Of a DNA stretch of 64,000 nt, positions 9,209 through 16,897 are shown one piece after another. Where the stretch lies: assembly GCA_049487715.1 (NCBI GenBank), contig CP150552.1, positions 186,001 to 250,000 on the forward strand, in the 5' to 3' direction. How positions within the stretch are numbered: the first letter of the stretch is position 1; every line of letters starts with the position of its first letter. A program made the position numbers and the translations under genes. The notes beneath the pieces were generated by a model. That model had not been told where the DNA came from and did no database searches. It was given only the letters and a program-made list of their open reading frames with translations. This DNA is from Pycnococcus provasolii (taxonomy: Eukaryota > Chlorophyta > Pseudoscourfieldiophyceae > Pseudoscourfieldiales).

Positions 9209-10318
9209 TCACAGGGTGGAGGCCGTGACGTCAAGTGCCGCATGAAGAAGATGGCTGAAGAAGAACTTCGCAGCCTCGTCGGCCGGCGCGAGGGGATCGA
9301 GGTAGCACTCGACGGCTGCTAACGACTTCCAAATACCCCAGCGCATGATGCGGGGCAAGGGCGCGTTGACCGCCAAGGCAGAAGTGGCGCCGCCGCTGCG
9401 GATGGACTTCTTAGTCCAGCGAACGCCAGGCCCTGGGGAGGCGCCGACGTGGCGGAGCGCGTTGGCGAGCGCGGTGTCCATGACTGTCACAGGCAAGACG
9501 GGCTCACGGACCCCTGTCTCGATGATGAGTGCGACGCGGTCCGTGGGAAGGCGGAAGAACTGCGGTGGTCGGTGCTGTCCGGAAGCAAGCCACGCAGCGT
9601 TGGCGGCGGTGTCGAAACGCCGGAGGAGTCGATGAACGGACCTCGCGCGATTCTGCGGTGGCCAAGGCAAGGTGAGGATGTATGGCTTGAAGCGCGGGAC
9701 GTTCTTCGCCGCCTCCGCGAAGTGGAGGCCGCGCTCGTCGATCCGGAGCGCCGCACGCGTCGTGCGAACGCCAGTATCGCCGCGCGCGAAGAACTGATAC
9801 GCCAAGCACACCAAGGCAGTGTCGCGCATGAGGTGCAGGTCGGCAGTGGCGAGCCCTGCGTCCAAGATACGCATTACGACAGACGCTGGCAGGTAGTGGT
9901 CTTGTGCGTGGCACCCACGCGTCTCGGTTTCCAGCTGCTCGAAACCGTGTCGTGCCCGAGTGATGGTGGTGCCAATCGCCGGCTTGTCGAAGTGGAAATC
10001 GCCGTGGAGTTGGTTTATCGCCGTCAAATACGGCTGCAGCGAGCGTGCATGAACTTCGTCCTCGTCACTCAGGAAGGCGAGGTAGCAGAGCACGGTGCGT
10101 TGCGATGCCGGGAGCGGGGTGAAGCCATACTCGGCGCAGAAGTTGAGGAAGCGCTGCACCTTTCCCCCGTAGCTGACCCAAGTATTGTCTCGCCGGGCGC
10201 GAGCCATCATTTGCTCGAGCCTGTCAGCAAACGGGAAACCCGCTGCCCTGCCCTCAGGCCAGCGGTGTACTGCGCGCCGAGCTGGTGTGCCCACCGCTGA
10301 GCCAACCGACGACCACAT
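9209..10318 (-). CDS. Tyrosine recombinase of the PAT-like element
   Basis: 369 residues, reading frame intact. An N-terminal SAM-like DNA-binding half (NTWVSYGGKVQRFLNF onward) is followed by the catalytic domain. Catalytic arginine I lies in YQFFARGD, the beta-hairpin lysine in EAAKNVPRF, arginine II in KSIRSGGAT, and the nucleophile tyrosine in VECYLDPL. The RSGGAT signature is typical of DIRS-type recombinases. The residue three before Arg II is Lys where His is most common. The enzyme would integrate the circular cDNA without a target-site duplication. The start is the first Met after the RNase H ORF region; the frame is open to 10480, where it overlaps that ORF. Confidence 0.85.
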   Translation of the reverse strand: MWSSVGSAVGTPARRAVHRWPEGRAAGFPFADRLEQMMARARRDNTWVSYGGKVQRFLNFCAEYGFTPLPASQRTVLCYLAFLSDEDEVHARSLQPYLTAINQLHGDFHFDKPAIGTTITRARHGFEQLETETRGCHAQDHYLPASVVMRILDAGLATADLHLMRDTALVCLAYQFFARGDTGVRTTRAALRIDERGLHFAEAAKNVPRFKPYILTLPWPPQNRARSVHRLLRRFDTAANAAWLASGQHRPPQFFRLPTDRVALIIETGVREPVLPVTVMDTALANALRHVGASPGPGVRWTKKSIRSGGATSALAVNAPLPRIMRWGIWKSLAAVECYLDPLAPADEAAKFFFSHLLHAALDVTASTL

Positions 10319-10805
10319 GCCAACGAGGAGATCCCATCGGCTCGACACTGGCGAGGTGACCGGGAAAGAACACATCCCGCGCTGGCGCGATGACGGTGTA
10401 GTCGACTGCGAGCTCGAGGAAGTCCGGCCACCAAGCAGCTGACGTCCACATGGGGGCAACCACCAACGCGTCGGCGGCATCGGCGCGGATCTTGGTGAGG
10501 ACGCGCGGCAGCAGGCCCCAAGGTGGATTGATCCATGCGCGCTCTGCGCCCCAATCGAGGGAGAAAGCGTCGGTGGCCACTGCGCTCGACGCGTGGTACT
10601 TGGAGACGAAACGCGTGATCTGGCGATTCGTCTCCGACGCGAACAGGTCGACGGTCACATCCCCGAAGCGGCGGACAGCTGCGTGGAAATGCTGGGGATT
10701 GAGCTTCCAATCCGACGGGTCGCGCACGCGCGACCAAAAATCCGCCGGGTTGTCTTCCGAGCGGACGCGTCGGACGTCCAAGCGGACGTCGTACTTGACG
10801 CACAT
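10254..10805 (-). CDS. RNase H-associated C-terminal remnant of a DIRS-type polyprotein
   Basis: 183 residues with IRSEDNPADFWSR-like (here VRSEDNPADFWSRV), DLFASETNRQ and W-x-NPPWGLLPRVLTKI blocks, which are characteristic of the region after RNase H in DIRS/Ngaro-type polyproteins. The reverse transcriptase and most of RNase H are missing. The frame opens directly at the end of the gag-like reading frame, consistent with an internal deletion that joined gag to the polyprotein tail. It overlaps the recombinase ORF at its 3' side, a common arrangement in these elements. It is probably not a functional enzyme on its own. Confidence 0.65.
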   Translation of the reverse strand: MCVKYDVRLDVRRVRSEDNPADFWSRVRDPSDWKLNPQHFHAAVRRFGDVTVDLFASETNRQITRFVSKYHASSAVATDAFSLDWGAERAWINPPWGLLPRVLTKIRADAADALVVAPMWTSAAWWPDFLELAVDYTVIAPARDVFFPGHLASVEPMGSPRWHVVVGWLSGGHTSSARSTPLA

Positions 10806-11794
10806 CCGCCAGATACGCCGGATGCGCCGTCGCCGCGACCCCTGCCGCCGTCTCCGCGCCCGGGATTGGCGACGCGGCGTGGCGGCGTGGCCAGCGCCGT
10901 CGCCAGCGCCGCCACGTTGCGGTCTGAGATCGTTTGCAAAAGCGCTGCTCCTGACGACGTAAGCGCCGCCGCTGCTGTCGGGAACACCCGCTGGGTTGCG
11001 AGGCGTATAGCATTCGGGCGCTCGGACGGTGCGATGCGCGCGGCAGTCGAGAGCACGTCGAATCGTCCACGCGCGACGTACGACGCCTGCTGTAGGGCGC
11101 CAACCGCGTCTGCCAGCAGCTCCCGCGTGTGCGGATCGTTGGTGAGGAACTGTTCGACGCGAGCAAGTCCGTCGAGAGCCTGGGCGATGAACGCCGCGAC
11201 GGTGTACGTATGCTCCGCTTCGACGCGGTCGCGAGACGCGTCGTCGCGAAAATTCACAGCCTCGTGGGGGGGTAGCTTGCTCACGTATGTGATTTCGTTG
11301 AGCGTCGCTGCGTCAAGTTGGAAGAAAGAACCTGATGGTGGGAGCACGGCGCCTTGGGCCGGATCGAAGAGGGGCTCCTGTTGTAGGGGTTGCTGAAGAG
11401 GCACGGGTGGCTGTTGCGGTGGTTGTTGTTGCTGTTGTTGCGGAATCACCTGCAGGAACGGCTGCTCACAAGCCTCACGCGCGGCGTCGAGGGTGATGAA
11501 ACCGCGCACGTCCGTGTTGAGCGGGAATTCCACCGCGTCACCCACTTGGAAGTACTCCCGCGCTTGCTGGAGCGTGGCGAAAGCAACCTTGTTCTTGACG
11601 CACGCGTAAACCGCGAAGTGTACCTCGGGCTGCGCGGATTGAGGCTGAGCTGGTGGGCTGATCGCCGAGATGCGATTGTCCACCTCCTGGCGAAACGCGG
11701 TGAGCTGCTGCTCCACCGTCTGCTGCTGCTGGGTAATGAGCTGGGTGATATGATCGATCGCGTCGTCGAACGAGTGCTGTGAGACCGACGGCAT
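10655..11794 (-). CDS. Gag-like protein of the PAT-like element
   Basis: About 380 residues starting at MPSVSQHSFDD. An N-terminal amphipathic, Gln-rich coiled coil (ITQLITQQQQTVEQQLTAF) is followed by a Gln/Pro-rich linker (~125-160), an Ala-rich helical region and an Arg/Gly-rich stretch (RGDGGRGRGDG) suited to nucleic-acid binding. I recognise no specific family. The gag role is inferred from its position as first ORF after repeat A1 and its composition. The last ~50 codons overlap the RNase H remnant in another frame and may be spurious read-through beyond the deletion point. A 58-codon upstream extension in frame has no conserved look and was left out. Confidence 0.55.
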   Translation of the reverse strand: MPSVSQHSFDDAIDHITQLITQQQQTVEQQLTAFRQEVDNRISAISPPAQPQSAQPEVHFAVYACVKNKVAFATLQQAREYFQVGDAVEFPLNTDVRGFITLDAAREACEQPFLQVIPQQQQQQPPQQPPVPLQQPLQQEPLFDPAQGAVLPPSGSFFQLDAATLNEITYVSKLPPHEAVNFRDDASRDRVEAEHTYTVAAFIAQALDGLARVEQFLTNDPHTRELLADAVGALQQASYVARGRFDVLSTAARIAPSERPNAIRLATQRVFPTAAAALTSSGAALLQTISDRNVAALATALATPPRRVANPGRGDGGRGRGDGASGVSGGCASSTTSAWTSDASARKTTRRIFGRACATRRIGSSIPSISTQLSAASGM

Positions 11795-11993
11795 GCGTGA
11801 TTGATGCGAACCCTGGAACCCTAGATCGTAAAGATTGTGTAGATCGTTTTGTAAAAGATCGATTAAAACTTTGAGCACGATGAGATCGTGCACAAGCACA
11901 ACACACGGACACGTGGGTGTGAAATGAGAGACAGATGGTGTCGGATGACAACCTGAAGAACGCGACAACCGTCGCGACGAGCACTTCGTACCC

Positions 11994-12076
11994 TACTGAG
12001 AGGGAAACGAAGAAAACTTATCTTCGTAGATTTTCTCTCTCAGAGAGACACCCCGAATACGACTGTATTCGGCACA
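11994..12076. repeat. Split direct repeat A1 of the PAT-like element
   Basis: 83 bp identical to 9083-9165; the outer 5' boundary of the element in coding orientation. A telomere-like array begins 85 bp further out. Confidence 0.85.
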
Positions 12077-12160
12077 GAACGAAAGTCCCCCGAGGGGGGG
12101 GCCGAGAGCTTCGAAGAACGGAATTCAGAACTCCGGAGGAAACGGAAACCCGAACCCCTT

Positions 12161-12219
12161 GCTAACCCTAACAGGTAACCCTAACAGGTAACCCTAACCC
12201 TAATCCTAACCCTAACCCG
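12161..12219. repeat. Interstitial telomere-like CCCTAA array
   Basis: CCCTAA units, two followed by an ACAGG-type interruption and one variant CCTAAT. The array lies between the retroelement and the FKBP gene, ~200 bp upstream of that start codon. The rest of 12077-12416 holds no ORF I trust. Confidence 0.85.
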
Positions 12220-12416
12220 CGAAGAATGCGAATACCCTAATCTGATCCGCCTGCCCGGCAAATCTCAGCCCTACCCTATCTGTTATGTTTCATTTTTGGG
12301 GTCCTTTCCCAACAGCCACAGAAAAAGAACCCATTCCTGTATTAGTTTTTTTTGCGATTATGATGAATGCCTTCCGTGCGTCTACGTCGTGCAGTAATGG
12401 TAGTGGGGGGTAGGCC

Positions 12417-13139
12417 ATGGGAAGGGTCACTCACCATCACAAGGTGGCGATGATGATCAAGCCGTCTGCCAGTGCCTCGTCATCACGCGCAACATCACCA
12501 GATCACGACGCCGGCGTTCTGCGAAGGGACTTCATGCAAAAAGGGGCGCTCTCTCTCGGCGTGTCGATCGCCATGGCGACCGTGAAGCAAGGACCGGCAC
12601 TCGCCGTCGGCTCGTCCGAAGAACCCACGAAAATGCTGTGCGACGCCAGGTGCTTGGCAGGACTCGAGTCCGCACAGATGGTCACGACGCCCTCAGGTCT
12701 GCAGTACAAGGATATCAAGGTGGGACGCGGCGTCGAACCGCCAAAGGGATTCCAGGTGGTGTGCCAGTACGTCGCGTTGATTGAGGAGAACGGCAAGACG
12801 CGCATCTTCGAGAGCACGATGGAGCGAAAGGAGCCTGCCAACATACGAGTTGGCGCGGGCCAGGTGATTCCGGGACTTGACGAAGGACTGTCCACGATGA
12901 AGGTGGGTGGCGTGCGCCGACTCTACGTGCCTGGCAACCTCTCCTTCCCGAAGGGGCTCGCCGCCGCGCCGGGGCGCGCGCGCGTTCCGCCAGCTTCCCC
13001 CATCATCATGGATGTGTTTCTGCTCGATGTGCCAGGCTTCGACTTGCCCGACGAGGAGGAGGAGGTTGTGCCCGCGCCTGCGCCGGCGGAGGAGGCGGCA
13101 CCCGCGCCTGAGGCTGCTGCTGCTGAGGTGGTGGCCTGA
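12417..13139 (+). CDS. Thylakoid-lumen FKBP-type peptidyl-prolyl isomerase
   Basis: 240 residues. A chloroplast-type N-terminus carries a twin-arginine motif RRDFMQKG at residues 36-43, a hydrophobic stretch and an A-L-A site near 62-64, the bipartite signal for Tat import into the lumen. The FKBP fold (~85-200) shows TPSGLQYKDIKVG, GAGQVIPGLDEGLSTMKVGG and RRLYVPGNLSFP, as in plant lumenal FKBPs of the FKBP16/20 group. The tail is Glu/Pro/Ala-rich. Lumenal FKBPs assist assembly or redox control of photosynthetic complexes; many lack strong isomerase activity, and I do not assign a subtype. The gene converges on the next one, also lumenal. Confidence 0.88.
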   Translation: MGRVTHHHKVAMMIKPSASASSSRATSPDHDAGVLRRDFMQKGALSLGVSIAMATVKQGPALAVGSSEEPTKMLCDARCLAGLESAQMVTTPSGLQYKDIKVGRGVEPPKGFQVVCQYVALIEENGKTRIFESTMERKEPANIRVGAGQVIPGLDEGLSTMKVGGVRRLYVPGNLSFPKGLAAAPGRARVPPASPIIMDVFLLDVPGFDLPDEEEEVVPAPAPAEEAAPAPEAAAAEVVA

Positions 13140-13327
13140 GCAGGTACAAAAGCTAGACTATATACAGACCATACATATCAAAAAAAGTAAAGTCGTAGGG
13201 TGTTTCTGTTTGGTGAAGATTTGCTGGTCTCCTTTCTTTTTAACTTCGGTCGACAAAAACTAAAAAACAAAAACCAAAAAAGCACCCTATTATGCGCCGT
13301 CAGTGATTATTTTATTTTTATAAGCCT

Positions 13328-13948
13328 TTACTTAGCTGCTGCCATGCGCGCCGCCTTTTTTTCGTCAGCCACACGAAGCTGTTCACGCGCCTTGTCTCCG
13401 GAGCCAAGCACGTCGTCCGTCACGGACGAGCGCGCGAATACGGTGTATTGCTTGGACACGTCCGTCGCCTTGCCATCCTTGCCCGCAAGCTGCAGCGAGA
13501 GCGTGTGCTTTCCAGGCACGATCTCCGTGGTGAACGAGCTTCCTCCGTCGGCATAGTCGATGGCGCCAGCCGGCACGGCTTCCCCAGCCGCGACCGCGGG
13601 CGCATCAACGACGACGAAGAAGTGCGTTCCCGCGTCGTTTCCCTTCATGTCGAGTTTGACCTTCGACGAGACGCTTTCTCCCTTGGTCCTCAACTTGGAG
13701 ATTGTGACTTTCCCGTATGGATCCTTGTTTGTGACTTCAAAGTCCACGTCGGCGAGCGCAGGTCCCACTCCCATCACCGTCAACGATGCTGCTGTGATGA
13801 TCGATGTCGTCGCCAACGTCAATGATGGTTTTTTATAAACAACAGGCACGGAAGCCGATGACGAAGACGCGCGGGTCAGAAGACGCCCCCTAAGGGTACT
13901 AACCTTACTTGTTGTCGTGCGCATGATCTTTGAGGTCGAGGACATCAT
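13328..13948 (-). CDS. DUF4399-like thylakoid-lumen protein
   Basis: 206 residues. A Ser/Thr/Arg-rich transit region, a hydrophobic stretch and an ALA site at residues 64-66 give a predicted mature start at DVDFE. The mature part resembles DUF4399: a G-T-H-F-F-V-V-V-D strand, a short loop, then SSFTTEIVPGKHTLSLQLAG, matching the G-K-H-T-L-x-L core of that family. The function of DUF4399 is unknown, and the paired His residues often seen in it are partly absent here. The C-terminus is basic and Ala-rich. Lumenal location is inferred from the signal. The 188-bp gap to the convergent FKBP stop probably holds both 3' ends. Confidence 0.65.
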   Translation of the reverse strand: MMSSTSKIMRTTTSKVSTLRGRLLTRASSSSASVPVVYKKPSLTLATTSIITAASLTVMGVGPALADVDFEVTNKDPYGKVTISKLRTKGESVSSKVKLDMKGNDAGTHFFVVVDAPAVAAGEAVPAGAIDYADGGSSFTTEIVPGKHTLSLQLAGKDGKATDVSKQYTVFARSSVTDDVLGSGDKAREQLRVADEKKAARMAAAK

Positions 13949-14213
13949 TCTTTGACGAGGCTGTTTCTTTTATTAAAAAGGTTGTGATATAAAAACTAAA
14001 ATCCAAACGGAGACGAAACGCGAGGCAGGCTTCTTGCACACAGTTGACAGTGGGAAATATGGGGAGCAAAGCTTATCCGGATGGATCCCCACCCTAAGTG
14101 TTGTGCCCCTATGAGGGCGGGGGGGAGATATCCCAGGTAGAAAATCGAATAGACTATCAAGAATCTATGTAGTATGTACCACGTGGAGGTGGAGAGGCAC
14201 ATGCACATAATGC

Positions 14214-14434
14214 GTTAGGGTTAGGGTTACGGTTAGGGTTACGGTTAGGGTTAAAAGGGTTAGGGTTTGGGGTAGGGTTAGGGCTAGGGTTACCAAGGCT
14301 GGGCCAGCTGGCAAGTACTTACCTTTTAGCGTAGTGGTGCGCCGGGTTGGTTAGGGTTTATGGTTTATCCCCTCCTCCAGCACGTTTGGTGAACTACTGT
14401 ACTGTACAGTGTCTTATGTTAGGGTTAGGGTTAG
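14214..14434. repeat. TTAGGG-type repeats upstream of the UCH gene
   Basis: TTAGGG units with TTACGG variants at 14214-14292, a single copy near 14351, and a clean triplet at 14418-14434 that ends 56 bp before the start codon. On the plus strand these read TTAGGG, the opposite orientation to most other arrays in the window. No other feature is evident in 13949-14490. Confidence 0.85.
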
Positions 14435-14490
14435 CCGCCTCGTTTTAGCCTCGTGTTTGATTTCTTCTGTCAGTTGTTCCTGTTGTTGTC

Positions 14491-15270
14491 ATGGCGGACC
14501 CCTCCGCCGTCGCGTCGAAGCACGCGCGCATACACTGGCTCCCGCTCGAATCCAACCCGGACGTGTTCACGCAGTTCGCGGCGCGCGCAGGGTGCCCGCT
14601 CCACCGCGTCAACCTCGAATTCTGCGACGTGTTCGGCTTCGACGACGAACTCCTGATGATGCTCCCGGGACCCGCAGTCGCATGCGTCCTCCTATTCGAC
14701 ACCAAAGTCTTCGACGCGCACAGAGAGACGCAACGCGCTTCGGGACGTGTCCTACCCACGACAGAAGGCATCGACCTCTTCTACATCAAGCAGTTTGTCG
14801 GAAACGCGTGCGGAACCATCGCCGCCGTGCACTCCATGCTCAACGCGCCAGAGTGCGTGGCGGCGATGGAGCCTGACGCGCCGCTCGCCATGTTCCACGC
14901 AGCCGCCAGAGGAGTCGCAGCGGCGGAGGAGGGGGATGACAAGGCCAAAAAGGCTGCAGAGGCGGGTGGGGCACTGCTCGCGGAAGCGGAGGGACTTCAC
15001 GCAGCCAGCGAGGACAGCGCCGCGGGTGGGCAGACAGAGGCGCCAGACTTGGGCGCCAACGTCGACCACCACTTCGTCGCGTTCGTTCGTGGGAACGACG
15101 GAAACCTTTACGAGCTCGACGGGCGCAGACCCGACGGACCTGTCAACTGGGGACCCGTCAAGGATGGAGACCTCATGAAGAGCGTCGCCGAGGTGGTGAA
15201 GCGCGAGTTTGTCGCAGTAGCCGGTGAGAATTGCATGCTCAACTGCATTGCGCTATGCAGGAGTGGGTGA
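14491..15270 (+). CDS. Ubiquitin carboxyl-terminal hydrolase (UCHL1/L3 type)
   Basis: 259 residues of the peptidase C12 family, a cysteine protease that removes small adducts from ubiquitin's C-terminus. The catalytic set is complete: Q101 (oxyanion, in IKQFVG), C107 (in GNACGT), H194 (in DHHFVAFV) and D210 (in ELDGRRP). An Ala/Glu-rich insertion at ~150-185 replaces the usual crossover loop and is longer than in UCHL3 (about 230 residues). The N-terminal WLPLESNPDVFTQF block is typical. The start is the only in-frame Met near the conserved N-terminus. Cytosolic or nuclear; no targeting signal is seen. Confidence 0.93.
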   Translation: MADPSAVASKHARIHWLPLESNPDVFTQFAARAGCPLHRVNLEFCDVFGFDDELLMMLPGPAVACVLLFDTKVFDAHRETQRASGRVLPTTEGIDLFYIKQFVGNACGTIAAVHSMLNAPECVAAMEPDAPLAMFHAAARGVAAAEEGDDKAKKAAEAGGALLAEAEGLHAASEDSAAGGQTEAPDLGANVDHHFVAFVRGNDGNLYELDGRRPDGPVNWGPVKDGDLMKSVAEVVKREFVAVAGENCMLNCIALCRSG

Positions 15271-15412
15271 AAGGTTTGTCTTTTAAAAAGCTGTTGTTGT
15301 AAAAACCTCACATATTGCGATTGCAAACTCTCGCATCCCTCCGGGTCAGGAATCAATAATGAAATTTTACAGTTGTCTAAAACTAACTTACACATCACCA
15401 AATAACTTAATG

Positions 15413-16633
15413 TCAGTCAAGGATACGAACGCGGCCTGCGCTCACCAAGCGACGCAGCATATTTGCTTCAGCGGCAATGTCGTGCTGTGTGAATGGCTTT
15501 GTCTTGGTCTCCCACGCGTGGCCGAGAACGCGAGCCTTGCACAGAACCTCGTTTGGTCCACGTCGCCGATTCGAACGGCAGTCGCTGCGCTTGGCATTTT
15601 GAAAGTCGAAGCCAAGAACGTCAATTCTAGATTTCGGAAAGCGGTCTGTCATGTAGACGAGGCTCACAATGCCCGTCGACGGCCAGCGAGCCGCGAAACG
15701 CCACTGCTTTCGAAGTTTTTCGTACACATGGATCGGCATTGGTAAGAACTGCGACGATAGCCCCATGCCGTTGTATGACTTACGAACCTTCGTCACGATC
15801 CTCCGCCGATCGCCTCTTGCACTTGCCGTTGGATTGCACGCCGTGGCCCGTTGCCTGCACCTCGGCCCAACAGGCAAAGGAACGGGCACGATGATGCGAT
15901 TCGGCCCGAGCGTGACCGCCATGGTCTTGTTGAAATTTTTCGCACGAGGCGACTTGCGATCGTTTAGGAACCAGTATGTGAGCTTCGTGCCCAGCTGCTT
16001 TTCTAAGCCCGCAGTTTTGAAGTAGTTGAAGCGCGCAACCACATTGTAGGAGTCAATCAGGCCTCCGTAGCTCTTGCTCGCGAGACTGCGTCCGTTGCCA
16101 ACGACGATAACTTTCGCATCCGGGGGCAGCGGTTTCTCGATAGCCGCCCTTACACCCTCCCTGGCTTGGGCACGTAGGTTTTGCTTCGTCGATGGTGTCT
16201 TCTGTGCCGCCCGTCGTTTTGCGGTGTCACGTGCTGCTGCGGCATCCCCTCCGTCCTTCTCGTCCTGCTTCTCGTCGCCGTCCTCGTCGTCCTCGTCGTC
16301 GGCGTCGTCGACGTCGCGTTTGCTTCCTCCTAAGTCCTCCGCGTTCTTCGCCTCATCCACACCAGTATCCTCCTCCTCTTCCTCTGGAGACGTTTTCTCG
16401 TCCTCTTCTTCGTCCTCCACCACCACCACCTGCTCCTGCACTGTTGTCGTCGTCGTCGTCGACGTCGTCAGTGCTCGTAGTGCCTCGAGCTCTTCGTCGA
16501 GGCGCGACGCGGCCTTGACGAGAGAAGGGGAGGAGAAGACGAAGCCTTGAACGAGGGAAGGCACGATCACCAGCAATACGACCAGGACGACGAATAAAAG
16601 GAGCACGAAGGACCTCTTCCGTATTGACGACAT
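15413..16633 (-). CDS. GT29 (sialyltransferase-like) glycosyltransferase
   Basis: 406 residues, a type II Golgi membrane protein. It has a short basic N-terminus, a transmembrane anchor at ~8-30 and an acidic, Glu/Asp-rich stem (~60-130). The catalytic domain has the sialyl motifs: L (VIVVGNGRSL...YNVVARFNYFKT, ~175-210), S (WPSTGIVSLVYMTDRF, ~318-335, then DVLGFDF) and VS (H-x4-E, ~384-389). Green algae and plants generally lack ordinary sialic acid; plant members are linked to 3-deoxy-keto-sugars such as Kdo, so the donor here is uncertain. It converges on the UCH gene. Confidence 0.85.
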   Translation of the reverse strand: MSSIRKRSFVLLLFVVLVVLLVIVPSLVQGFVFSSPSLVKAASRLDEELEALRALTTSTTTTTTVQEQVVVVEDEEEDEKTSPEEEEEDTGVDEAKNAEDLGGSKRDVDDADDEDDEDGDEKQDEKDGGDAAAARDTAKRRAAQKTPSTKQNLRAQAREGVRAAIEKPLPPDAKVIVVGNGRSLASKSYGGLIDSYNVVARFNYFKTAGLEKQLGTKLTYWFLNDRKSPRAKNFNKTMAVTLGPNRIIVPVPLPVGPRCRQRATACNPTASARGDRRRIVTKVRKSYNGMGLSSQFLPMPIHVYEKLRKQWRFAARWPSTGIVSLVYMTDRFPKSRIDVLGFDFQNAKRSDCRSNRRRGPNEVLCKARVLGHAWETKTKPFTQHDIAAEANMLRRLVSAGRVRILD

Positions 16634-16686
16634 TATTATTGCCGTGGATCACTTGTTTCCAATCTATAATATGGAAGGGTTGGGTT

Positions 16687-16735
16687 AATAGACCCCTTGC
16701 TCCAAACCGATTCGGGGTTGGGGACGGATAAGGGT
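16687..16735 (+). repeat. Left terminal inverted repeat of the ISL2EU-like element
   Basis: Outer 20 bp at 16687-16706 and inner 27 bp at 16709-16735 match the right end exactly in inverse orientation. It lies 54 bp from the GT29 start codon. Confidence 0.88.
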
Positions 16736-16897
16736 ATTTGAGAGAATAATTTCGATGCGTTTGCACCATCTTCATCACTCCAAGCATCAGAGGTTTCATC
16801 TGAATTTAACTGAACTAACTGCGTTTCATCGGAGGCTGTCGTCACTTTTCCCATGGGCATAACGAAGTTCTCCTGAGCTCTCGAGTTCACAAGCACG

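Larger units (their letters stand above)
8899..12076 (-). mobile_element. PAT-like (DIRS-group) tyrosine-recombinase retroelement, internally deleted
   Basis: Read on the minus strand the order is A1 (12076-11994), gag-like ORF, RNase H remnant, tyrosine recombinase, B1 (9185-9165), A2 (9165-9083), B2 (8919-8899). This A-ORFs-B-A-B split-direct-repeat layout defines PAT/Kangaroo/TOC-type DIRS elements. Both A copies (83 bp) and both B copies (21 bp) are identical, suggesting a recent insertion. No reverse transcriptase domain is present between the gag-like ORF and the RNase H tail, so this copy is probably non-autonomous. I see no target-site duplication, as expected for recombinase-mediated integration. 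The outer boundaries are inferred from the repeats. Confidence 0.8.

Noticed and set aside
8845-9243. N-terminal extension of ATG6 up to 9243
   Set aside because: It reads through the retroelement repeats B and A and lacks conserved sequence; MASGNDN precedes the conserved CxxC.
10318-11794. A reverse transcriptase within the PAT-like element
   Set aside because: No YxDD-type motif or RT-like block in any minus-strand frame; the gag-like frame runs straight into the RNase H tail.
12161-14434. A chromosome end or fused telomere
   Set aside because: Arrays are short, in both orientations and interspersed with normal genes on both sides.
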